Of a stretch of DNA of 64,000 bases, positions 25,352 to 64,000 are shown piece after piece. Made by a program: the position numbers and the translations under genes. Origin of the DNA: Fistularia commersonii (lineage: Eukaryota; Chordata; Actinopteri; Syngnathiformes; Fistulariidae). The notes under the pieces were generated by a model. It did not search any database. It was not told where the DNA came from and saw only the letters and a program-made list of their open reading frames with translations. Each line of letters opens with the position of its first letter. Within the stretch, counting starts at the first letter, position 1. The stretch spans positions 16,779,001 to 16,843,000 of the forward strand of contig JBBMNZ010000007.1 in NCBI GenBank assembly GCA_037954325.1, given 5' to 3'.

Positions 25352-25852
25352 GGTATGACGGACTGTTATTATAGACTCAGTGGTTATTGTAGTTTAAAGG
25401 ACAGGTTTTCTCGGTGCAGCCTTTACATTTGACCCAGGGACTAGATTTCTAGACACATTGCTTACCAAATTTCCAAGGCGTAGCACTTGAGAACAAGTTA
25501 CCATGGATATATGTTCTACAAAGTAACGGTGACTATAGTTCAGAACATACAACATGATCCATTGTCAGAGGGCGAAAGGCTTCTATAAGCCAGAGGGAAC
25601 CATAGTAACAGGAACTAGTATTCCAAGAAAAAAACTGGTTGTCATATTTGCCGGAGTTGCCGAGCTCACAGTTCCCACGAGAGCCACATGATTACCATGG
25701 GTGATCCACTCAAAAGTCTTCTATTCCAGTTCAGCTGTCAGGAAAATTTGGTGACAGAACTTTTGAGAAAAGATTCCGGTCCATCTCAAATGTTTTGAGC
25801 CCTGTAATGACATCACTGGGCCCCTCCTATTTTGAACAACAGGAGTTATCCT

Positions 25853-55953
<30,101 letters not shown>

Positions 55954-56075
55954 TCCTCCCTCGAGTCTGAACAGCTCTGAGGAGGGAGCAGGGAAGACCA
56001 GGGCGCGGGCGTCTTCGCGTCATCGAGGTGTCGACTCGATGGGACTTAAGTCGGTTTCTTCCTGAGCCGGCTTAT
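55954..56075 (-). promoter_or_regulatory. il17rd: il17rd 5' UTR / CpG-rich promoter region
   Basis: The DNA immediately upstream of il17rd exon 1 is locally rich in CG dinucleotides (about 55990-56045), in contrast to the AT-rich surroundings. A minus-strand CAGGAAG at about 56058-56064 fits an ETS-family site. That would suit the known FGF/ERK responsiveness of IL17RD, but the motif is short and could be chance. No TATA box is seen, so the transcription start is not fixed. Confidence 0.55.
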
Positions 56076-56406
56076 TCCAAATATGTAATAAAATTCATAG
56101 TACTCAAGATGCATTTTTAATTTTGTCAAAAGCAAAATAGTCAATTTTGTAAAATCTTCTGTTTTTACATTTACTTTTTATTACCTTTTTATATGTGTAA
56201 CCTCGATTCTGAGTGGTTCCATAATCAGTAGGCGGCGTTCCATGATTTGTCATTTTCACATAAAACTAACTTTAAAATGTTGATAAAGATTTTTAGTTGG
56301 GGGGGAGTCTGACACATGTGGGCAATTTACGTTTTCAGTATATGAACGCTCATTTATACATCAAAGGCTACAAAGTATGATTGATCTGAGTAAATTACTG
56401 ACTTAC

Positions 56407-58776
56407 AATTTTCTTCTTCTTCTTCTCCTTTTGGCTTTTCCCCCTAGGGATCGCTACAGCAAATCAACCTTCTCCATCTAACCCTATTCTCTGTATCCTC
56501 CTCTCTCACACCAACTACCTTCATATCTTTACTCAATACATCCATAATTCTTCTCTTTGGTCTTCCTCCAGAGCACCTGCCTGGCATCAATTCCAGCATC
56601 CATCTATCAATATGTTCACTTTCCCTCCTCTGTACATGACTGAACCATGTCAGTCTGGCTTCTCTGACCTTGTCTCCAAAACATCTAACATTTGCTGTTC
56701 CTCTGATAGACTCATTTCTGATCCTATCCATCTTGGTCACTCCCAAAGAGAACCTTAGCATCTTTATCTCTGCGACCTCTAGCTCTGCCTCAAGTCTTTT
56801 CGTCATTGTAACTGTTTCTAGTCCATACAGCATCGCTGGTCTCACCATTGTCTTGTACACCTTTGCTTTCATTCTGGCCAATACTCTTCTATCACATAGT
56901 ACCCCTGACACTTTTCTCCACCCAACCTGTTCTCTGCGCTCATTATAGATCACAATGTCATCTGCAACATCATGGTCCATGGAGATTCCTGTCTAACCTC
57001 ATCTGTCAGCCTGTCCATCACCCCTGCAAACAAGAAGGGTCTCAGAGCTGATCCCAGTTGTCCCACCTCCGCCTTGAACTTCTCTGTTACCCCTACAGCA
57101 CACCGCACCACTGTCTAACAGCTAGCATACATGTTGAGAGATGATGAGAGAGATGAGAACAACTTTATTTATCCTGAAGGAAATTGTTGTGCCAGAGTTC
57201 TTCACCAGTCTAACATACTTCTCTGCCACTCCAGACTTCCCCATACAATACCAGAGTTCTTCACTGGTTACCCAGTCATATGCTTTTTCTCGGTCTACAA
57301 AAGCAAAATACAGCTCCCTCGAGCCTTCTCGGTGCTTCCCTAAGAGCATCCTCAAAGCAAATACTGCATCTGTAGTACTCTTTCTAGGCATGAAGCCATA
57401 CTGCTGATCACAAATTCTGATTTCTGCTGTCAGTCTAGTTTCCACTACTCTTCCCATAACTTCACTGTGGGGCTCATCAACTTTATCCCTCTGTAGTTGC
57501 CGCAATTCTGCACATCCCAATTATTCTGAAAAATGGGGACCATCACACTTTGTCTCCATTCTTCAGGCATCTTCTCACTCTCTAAGATGCTGTTGAATAA
57601 ACTAGTCAGAAACTGTACCGCTGCCTCTCCCAGACACTTTCACACCTCCACAGGTATATCATCAGGGCCAATTGCCTTTCCACTCTTCACAGCATCTGTC
57701 AATACATTTCCCTCTCTATCCTTAACCACCCGGACCTGTTGTACATCCTTTCCATCTGTATCTCTCTGTTTGGCCAACCTGTATAGATCACTCTCTACCT
57801 CATTAATGTCCAACCGAGCATACAAGTCGTCATGTTTGTTTGGCCTTTGCTACCTCTGTCTTCACGTTACACTGTATCTCCTTGTACTCCTGTCTGTTTC
57901 TTCTGTCCTCTAAGTGTTCCACTTCTTCTTTGCTAACCACTTTCTTTATATATACTCCTGCACTTCCTCATTCCACCACCAAGTCTCCTTATCTACTTTC
58001 CTTCCGGATGATAAACTAAGTACTCTCCTACCTGTTTCCCTGATAACATTAGCTGTATTTGTCCCATCATCTGGAAGCTCTCCCTGACCACCCAGAGTCT
58101 TTCTCAACTCCCCCCTGAAAACCATACAACACTCCTCCCTTTTCAGCTTCTACCATTTTGTCCTCTGCTCTGCATTTGTCCTCTTGATCCTCTTTGTCAC
58201 CAGAGTTATCTTACAAACCACCATGCTATGCTGTCTGGCTAAGCTCTCACCTACAACTACTTTGCAGTCACTGATCTCTTTCAGGCTACTTTGTCCATAC
58301 AAGATGTAGTCTACCTGCATGCTCCTACCTCTGCTCTTATAAGTTACCCTATGTTCCTGTCTTTTCTGGAAAAAAGTATTCACTACAGCCATTTCCATCC
58401 TTTTTGCAAAATCTACCACCATCTATCCCTCTGCATTCCTATCCTGTATACCAAATCTGCCTATCACTTCTTCATCCCCTCGATTATCTTCACCAACATG
58501 CCCACTGAAGTCTGCACCAATTATCACTCTCTCATCTCTGGGCATTCTGCATCACTTCATCTAACTCATTCCAGAACATCTCCTTCACCTCAAACTCGCA
58601 TCCCACCTGCGGGGCATAGCCACTGACAAAATTGAGCATTACACATTTAAATTTCCAATTTAAGACTCATAAGTCTATCAGACATTCTTTTCGCCTTCTG
58701 CACAGTTCTTACAAACCCCTCCTTCAAGATAATTCCTACTCCATTTCTCTTCTTGTCAGTACCATGATAGTACAAT
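56407..58776 (-). mobile_element. RTE-like LINE, 5'-truncated copy
   Basis: Same family as 43600-46430 but inverted. The minus strand encodes DFAKRMEMAVVNTFFQKRQE and GRSMQVDYILYGQSSLKEIS (endonuclease end). It then encodes SGKAIGPDDIPVEV, QQYGFMPRKSTTDAVFALRM, FVDREKAYDWVTSEELWYCM and VREARLTWFSHVQRRESEHI. It starts at the equivalent of position 43996 in the other copy. Frames are broken in many places, and an insertion interrupts it at about 57135-57195. Confidence 0.88.
57135..57195. other. Insertion of about 60 bp inside the LINE
   Basis: Compared with the copy at 43600-46430, extra sequence separates the parts equivalent to LVQ and NMYASC. It contains ACTTTATTTATCCTGAAGGA, similar to the tails of other fish retroelements. 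Confidence 0.6.
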
Positions 58777-59181
58777 TACTTACTCATAATGCAAACCATG
58801 AAAGTCGAAAAGTCACTGAAAAGCAGACATATCAATACTGTCTTAGCGCTATTGAGCACAACAGTGATACCATTTTAATTTTTTATAGATGTAATAGCAA
58901 GGTTTACATGTAGTTTTGTTTTGCCTGGATCCTCAAAAACAAGCTGTCAGATTAATCATGCCCATCAAATGTAACTTTTTAAATACAAATAGCATAAAAT
59001 GACCAGAAAATAAGGATTTCTCAAAATGTATCACTGTCGACAAGAACCCACCAAAAACAATGCAATGGAACTGAAAAGATTATCAAAAGGTAACCTAAAA
59101 ATCAGCGTGAAAGCATATAAAATGTGGATTAAAAATCCCAAGAATACGCCACTGTTACAAAAGAATTTCTCCTATGGGGAT

Positions 59182-59210
59182 CTTATCTTATTTTATCTTA
59201 TCTTATCTTA
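59182..59210. repeat. (TTATC)n pentanucleotide run
   Basis: Five to six TTATC units with one TTATT variant. Confidence 0.9.
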
Positions 59211-59574
59211 AACACATGTCCGGGCTCCATCTTCTCAACGTGTGTAATTGTCAATATGTTGGTTTCTGGGAGAGAAGATGTTCCTTGCTGTATGGGATCC
59301 ACCTGGGAAATATGCAAAAGAAAGAAATGGATATGAATAAAAATGTGTGAGGACAAAGCAAATACAAATACAGACACTTGAAATATTGTGTACAAGCATG
59401 AGTTAGTGTTATTTTGAAGTACAGTGTTATTATCATTTCCAATGTTGCACAGTAAAAATCCTTTCTGTATAGTATTGCATATTCTAGCAAGTGGTCCAGG
59501 ATCATTCCTGTCTCTCAAATTACCTCAGACTTAAATTGACTGTGTTTCAAATACAAACAGTGTAGTAAGAGTGA

Positions 59575-59890
59575 TGTTGAAAAATAGGTCGCTGGTTCGA
59601 GCCCCGTGGGACGCCTTTTGGTGTGGAGTTTCCATGTTCTGCCTCTGTCTGTACGGGTTTCCTCCGGGTTCTCGGGTTTCCTCCCACGGTCCAAAAACAT
59701 GTAGTGGGTTAATTGGAGACCCTACTCGCTCATGCAGACATGCATGAGCGAGTGAATGGTTGTATGTTTCCATATGACCAGTTCAGTGTCAAACCCCCTT
59801 CTTGCCTTGTGACAGCTGGGATAGGTTCCAGCCCTCTTGCTCCCCAAAGAGCAAATAAGCGGTATAGATAGTGAATGAATGAACGGATGT
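59575..59890 (-). repeat. Dispersed teleost repeat family S upstream of appl1
   Basis: Contains GGTTTCCTCCGGGTTCTCGG, TTTCCTCCCACGGTCCAAAA, GACAGCTGGGATAGGTTCCA and a terminal GAATGAATGAACGGATG. It is in reverse orientation to 19985-20356. It includes the hairpin at 59724-59753. Confidence 0.8.
59724..59753. repeat. Perfect 13-bp inverted repeat (hairpin)
   Basis: ACTCGCTCATGCA (59724-59736), loop GACA, then TGCATGAGCGAGT (59741-59753). The match is exact. Confidence 0.95.
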
Positions 59891-60599
59891 TGAAAAATAT
59901 TGGTATGCATTGAAACTGTTTTGGACAGTATTTTGCACTGTCGACGAAGGCAAACATTATACGCCCTCTTCTGGTAAAATCTAGTTATTACAATGCACTT
60001 ACTATCTATAACAGCTGTGCAACAAAATAGGAGACATCTTCCAACTAAATACTTTCCATCTTTTTACTGCAGAATTTAGAGCACTGATCACTAAAACATA
60101 CAATTTTATTCTCCAAAGCAAAGAAAACTTTCAGAACCTCCCCCTTTGGAGGTGGTGTGTGTCAAAAGTGACAAAAAGCCAACATTAACAAAATTGTTCA
60201 AACCACAACTGTTTAAGTTTAAATATATAGATTCTAAAGTCTGCAGTATTACATGGATGTTGAATGAAACACTCCCTCAATTATGAATTTGTTGAGTTTA
60301 AAGACAAGATTGTTGTTTGTTTTGGCTTGTTTCTTGTTTTATTTTATTTTTTTTAATTTTAGGCCTGAGCAAAAACTGGTGGATCAGCATTGACAAAAGA
60401 AAATATTTTATTTCATTTTGAATTTCTATTGAGTGACCATTGAGAATTAAGATTAATTTGGAAAAGAATATGCAAATGAGAGGGAAATTATAGATTCTCT
60501 TAAGCAATGTGGTGGATTTTTATTTTCTATTTTTGTGAACTAACATCTTTATCTTCAGCATCTTCATCGAGAGGTTGATAAATTCGAATGTGTTTTAAG

Positions 60600-60900
60600 C
60601 ATGCAGAATGAGAGCGGGGAATTGGGGGGAACGGAGGCCATTCGGGCTCTTATTTACAAAGAAACGCCTGCAGGGGAACCTATCAAGAGCCAACATGGCG
60701 CCGGTTCCCTTTAAAATCTGGGCCAATAAAATGAACGGACGTTTTCTGCTGTCCAATCAGAATCCATGTGGAACTAGGAGGAGCCTTTTTAGGGTGTTGT
60801 GGATTTTTGTAGCCAAAAAATATTGAGTGGGAGTTGTCGGAACAAACCGTGTGTGTTTCATCGTCGTTTGGTACCGATCACTCACGCGCCAGCCACCGTC
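60600..60900 (+). promoter_or_regulatory. appl1: appl1 promoter and 5' UTR
   Basis: Two CCAAT boxes lie at 60723-60727 and 60753-60757. An ACATGGCGCC element near 60694-60703 resembles a YY1-type site of housekeeping promoters. The sequence between the boxes and the ATG is moderately CG-rich. The open frame across this stretch has no recognisable domain and is best read as promoter and 5' UTR. Confidence 0.6.
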
Positions 60901-60954
60901 ATGCCCGGGATAGAGAAGCTGCCGATTGAGGAGACGTTGGAGGACAGTCCCCAG
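60901..60954 (+). CDS. appl1: appl1 coding exon 1
   Basis: ATG at 60901 encodes [18 protein letters not shown]; only residue 5 differs from human (Glu for Asp). The exon ends at a GTAAAT donor in phase 0. The preceding sequence GCCACCGTC gives a good initiation context with G at -3. Confidence 0.97.
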
Positions 60955-63308
60955 GTAAATATGAGTCTTATTCTCGGATGATTCCGATAGCTACGGTAAC
61001 ACTGGCTACTTGCACTGCTAGGCTATCTGCAGGCTCAGTGTTTGTCAGCAACCAGATGACAAAATAAAGCAAATTGCTAACTGCTGACGGTCCAATGAAC
61101 CACAGCTGTCAAACAAAAGCGGACGCAAATCAAGGTCGCGTTGGAGCGACTTTACCGATCGACCGCTGGAGGCCGAAATGTCAGGGAGGCACACCATACA
61201 TTCGTCTGGTTTGCATAGAGGTAGCTACCAGAAAGATAGCTTCCCGCTTCCCTATCGATCCACTTGGCTGCTCCTCAGTGGCAATCCATCATTTAGCGAA
61301 GCTGCGTTTTTATTTTAAACCGCTAAGTGGAAATAGAGCCAGCTGGTTGACGGACTGCAGAACAGCCTAACGTAATTTTTTAAAAGGCAATCTCAGTGAA
61401 ACACCTGCTGTGACGCCACGAATGGGGGCGTGGCCTATGTGTCCTGAGCCTGATAGATTTTGAGGTTGATTTTGTTTGGTTTTAGAGGCCAGTAAGATAG
61501 AATATATCAAATATGCACCTGCATTACTAGAATACATCTAAAAAAACTGTCGCATCATCTAAGTCCTACTTGTAACAGTCAAATCTTAAGTGCACCATCA
61601 ATATTGTGTACAGAGGGGGTCCTGACCTGGACTTGGAATGTTGTGGGTCGGTGGAGGGAAAACCTCGAAGACCTCCTACATCCCACTGACACATCTTCCA
61701 ACGAGGAATCAAAGTCATGGGCGTTAGGGTTGCCCGCTACTATCTGTGGGGTTAAAGTTGCCGATGTGATTACAAAGTTACTGGGTGGCAAAACTCTTCA
61801 TTGCGAGACTAATAAAGTCATGTGTCTTATCTTACCCTCAGCAGGGTCCTGGGTGGTGCATAGAATGTAACCCAACCAGTTCACATGTGGATTGTGGACT
61901 TGGAAAAGGCTTAACCATATCCTTCAGTGAGTCCTATGGGGGATGCGCCGGGATTATGGGGTACTGGACCCCTCTGATAGGAGCCGTTACGATCCCTGTA
62001 TGATCGGTGTCAGAGCTTTAGTCCACATTAATGGTAGTAAGTTGGATTTGTTTCCTGTTTCGCAACCCTAATGGTTAGTATTTCCAAGCACAGCCAGAGC
62101 ATTGGGCATCTGGTTTGGTGGGCTCTGCCTTTTTGCAGATGGTGCAGTTCCGTTGGCTTTTTCTGACGGTGATCTCCAGCTCTCACTAAAATGATTTGCA
62201 AGCAAGTGAGGGATGACAGTCAACTCCAAATCCAAGACCATGAACCACAGCCCAAAAGTTGGAGTGTCCTCTCCAGGTCAGGGATAAGATCAGGCCCCAA
62301 GTGGAGGAGCTAAAATGTATCAGAAAAAAGAATCACAGAAAAATGTATCACAACTGAAGGAAGAATAGACTGTGCAATGTCATAAGTGATGCAGACTCCG
62401 CATTGGTTTGTAGTGGGAAAGAAGTCATCAATGGTGATGAGCTGTGGGTAGGGAACGAAAGAACACGCTCACAGATACAAGTGGCCGAAGTGAGTTTGCA
62501 GCAGGGTGTCAGGACTCTCTCTTAGAGATAGAGTGCGAAGTTTGTTCATCCAAGAGGGTTTCAGAGTTGAGCTGCTGCTCCTCCCCATCAAGAGGAGCTG
62601 GATGTGGTGTCTCAATCATCGGGTCGGAAATCCTCCCGGATGCCTTTCTTGTGAAGGGCCCTGGGCACATACCACGCAAATGGGCCCCTGAAGACCACAG
62701 ACTAACTGGAGGGACTGTGTCTCTTGGCTAGTGTGGAAATATGTTTGGACTCCCCTAGAAGTGCAGGACAAAGTGGCCAGGGAGAGGGAAGGCCTCTCTG
62801 CTTAGGCGGCTGCCCCTCGTGACCCAACCCCTGAGATGCAGCATAAAATGATGGATGGATGGATGGATGGATGGATGGATGGATGGATGGATGGATGGAT
62901 GGATGGATGGATGGATATTAAAGACTGAGTGTGGATCCTTCTGAAAAAGTGCAGCTCACAAGTGTTGTGACTGAAGGTGCTATTTGTGTGTTGAACTTAG
63001 ACACGCTCTCTTCTGGGAGTGTTTGAGGAGGACACTGCTGCCATTTCCAGCTACTGTACGCAGCTCTACCAGGCCATGCAGAGGATTTATGACGCACAGG
63101 TGTGAACATCCACTCACATATGCACACACTGTCTTAATTTGACAGGTCAATCAAACCGTACGTATAGATAAGAACACCAATGTTTAACTGCTAATAGAAA
63201 ATCTATTCTCCAGCTTCTCATCCCCATGTTTGTTCCTTTCTTCTTCAGAATGAGCTGAGTGCTGCAACACACCTGACCTCCAGACTGCTGAAAGAGTACG
63301 ACAAACAG
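60901..63308 (+). CDS. appl1: APPL1 endosomal adaptor, 5' part
   Basis: APPL1 is a BAR-PH-PTB adaptor on Rab5 early endosomes that links receptors such as adiponectin receptors and TrkA to Akt signalling. Exons 60901-60954, 63001-63099 and 63249-63308 join in phase 0 to 71 residues. These start [18 protein letters not shown], continue [18 protein letters not shown] and [12 protein letters not shown], then [20 protein letters not shown]. This is the beginning of the BAR domain and is nearly identical to human APPL1. The next exon (RFPLGGDDE in human) is not before 64000, so the gene continues past the right edge. It is transcribed divergently from il17rd, about 5 kb away. Confidence 0.96.
61575..62920 (+). 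mobile_element. Decayed LINE in appl1 intron 1
   Basis: The plus strand shows [20 protein letters not shown] and [19 protein letters not shown], then KLLGGK. After a deletion comes a [12 protein letters not shown] segment near 61935. After another deletion come [10 protein letters not shown] and [11 protein letters not shown] at 62510-62590. It ends with GGCTGCCCCTCGTGACCCAA and a (GATG)n tail. The catalytic FADD region is absent. The family is a common fish LINE; clade not assigned. Confidence 0.8.
62847..62915. repeat. (GATG)n tetranucleotide array
   Basis: About 17 GATG units forming the 3' tail of the LINE just upstream. Confidence 0.97.
63001..63099 (+). CDS. appl1: appl1 coding exon 2
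   Basis: This is a 99-nt exon following the acceptor TTGAACTTAG and ending at GTGTGA. It encodes [20 protein letters not shown] and [13 protein letters not shown], the first helix of the BAR domain. Confidence 0.97.
63249..63308 (+). CDS. appl1: appl1 coding exon 3
   Basis: This is a 60-nt exon after CTTCTTCAG and before GTAGCC. It encodes [20 protein letters not shown], 20 residues of the BAR domain, with only conservative changes from human. Confidence 0.97.
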
Positions 63309-64000
63309 GTAGCCTCATCAAACTAGCATTTCATATCTGCACGTAACTAGCATTTACAGATATGATAATAGAATAATATTACTTTCTTATACCACACAAT
63401 GACAGCTGGGATAGGCTCCAGCATCCTCCTGACCCCTAGTGTAGGATAAGGAGTAGATCATGGATGGATAGATGAATAATATTTGTTCCAATAGTTTGGC
63501 ATGTATGCACGACTATCCAATATACTTTTTGCTCAGTGTATTTATTATTATAATATTTTCCACTTAAGTATTTATTCTTATTATTGTCACCCATTTTGAT
63601 CGTTAATACATGTAGCACAGATTGTGTGTGTGGGGGTTATTTACCAATGTGTGTGCACATATTTAATATCCAGTGTACACAGTATTAATTATACAATAGC
63701 TATTCAACAGCAGGGTAAACCTTACAGGTTCGTCATACCTCATTTCGAAAAGCTTCATAACTCCAGCTATCTGTCTTCAGGTGTTAATTCACAGCTGTTT
63801 CGATTTTGTTGGACAGATCCCGACTTGTAATGATGAAATGATTCCATAAAGGACGGGAAGTTTTGCAACTGCAACATAAATATAATTTGAAGCAGGCCAG
63901 CAAGATATAAGAAAAGCTTTTTCATTGAAAATCACGTCATGTTCTCAACAATTACATGTTTAGAGCCCTTGAAACATCGAAGTAAAATAAATCTGACACA
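63309..64000 (+). other. appl1: appl1 intron 3, incomplete
   Basis: AT-rich. Contains a short family S fragment (63405-63475, ACAGCTGGGATAGGCTCCAG). No exon 4 found before the window ends. Confidence 0.75.

Larger units (their letters stand above)
56076..60599. other. Intergenic region between il17rd and appl1
   Basis: Holds a LINE (56407-58776), a pentanucleotide run (59182-59210) and a family S repeat (59575-59890). The rest (58780-59570, 59890-60600) is AT-rich and without recognised genes. No homeobox coding sequence (hesx1) was recognised. Confidence 0.65.
60955..63000 (+). other. appl1: appl1 intron 1
   Basis: 2 kb. The first 600 bp are unique and moderately CG-containing. The rest is a decayed LINE (61575-62920) with its tetranucleotide tail. 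Confidence 0.75.

Noticed and set aside
60608..60826. 72-codon open frame just upstream of appl1
   Set aside because: It overlaps CCAAT boxes and other promoter elements and has no domain; it stops before the appl1 start.
62847..62915. Regularly spaced short repeats as a possible CRISPR-like array
   Set aside because: Simple GATG tetranucleotide with no spacers, in a eukaryotic LINE tail.

Overview
This is vertebrate nuclear DNA, almost certainly from a teleost fish. It is AT-rich and sparsely coding. Short exons with canonical GT/AG borders are separated by long introns, which carry (CA)n microsatellites, Tc1/mariner-type MITEs and decayed LINE copies of kinds common in fish genomes. I see no operons, ribosome binding sites, CRISPR arrays, rRNA or tRNA genes.

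Three protein-coding genes can be built by splicing. (1) arhgef3, minus strand: the first three coding exons of a long isoform (22661-22695, 12579-12645, 7212-7274). The rest of the gene lies beyond the left edge. A CpG-rich promoter sits at about 22700-22960. (2) il17rd (Sef), minus strand, 55953 down to 25853: a complete set of 16 coding exons, every junction keeping the frame, encoding about 822 residues. The product has a signal peptide, an extracellular region, one membrane segment, a SEFIR domain and a serine-rich tail. (3) appl1, plus strand: the first three coding exons (60901-60954, 63001-63099, 63249-63308), the gene continuing past the right edge. The order arhgef3 - il17rd - appl1 matches human chromosome 3p14.3, except that hesx1, which lies between IL17RD and APPL1 in human, was not found. 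IL17RD damps FGF/RAS-MAPK signalling and takes part in IL-17 receptor signalling. ARHGEF3 is a RhoA exchange factor. APPL1 is a Rab5 endosomal adaptor. They are neighbours, not a functional cluster.

The remainder is intron, intergenic sequence and repeats. There are non-LTR retrotransposon remnants at 13520-15330 (minus), 17880-19205 (plus), 43600-46430 (plus), 53461-53650 (minus), 56407-58776 (minus) and 61575-62920 (plus). The 43.6 kb and 56.4 kb copies belong to one family and lie in opposite orientation on either side of il17rd exon 1. Two related 0.3 kb MITEs lie at 5162-5459 and 6076-6351, and a different MITE at 39421-39780. One dispersed teleost repeat family is present in about seven pieces. 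Microsatellites include a (CA) tract of about 86 units at 53130-53301 and three pentanucleotide arrays.

I found no convincing evidence of an undescribed biological system. The items most worth a second look are the hidden first and last il17rd exons, the possible intron-retention end of il17rd, the enlarged Ser/Pro-rich il17rd tail, the missing hesx1, two unexplained local duplications near the left end, and a perfect hairpin at 59724-59753.
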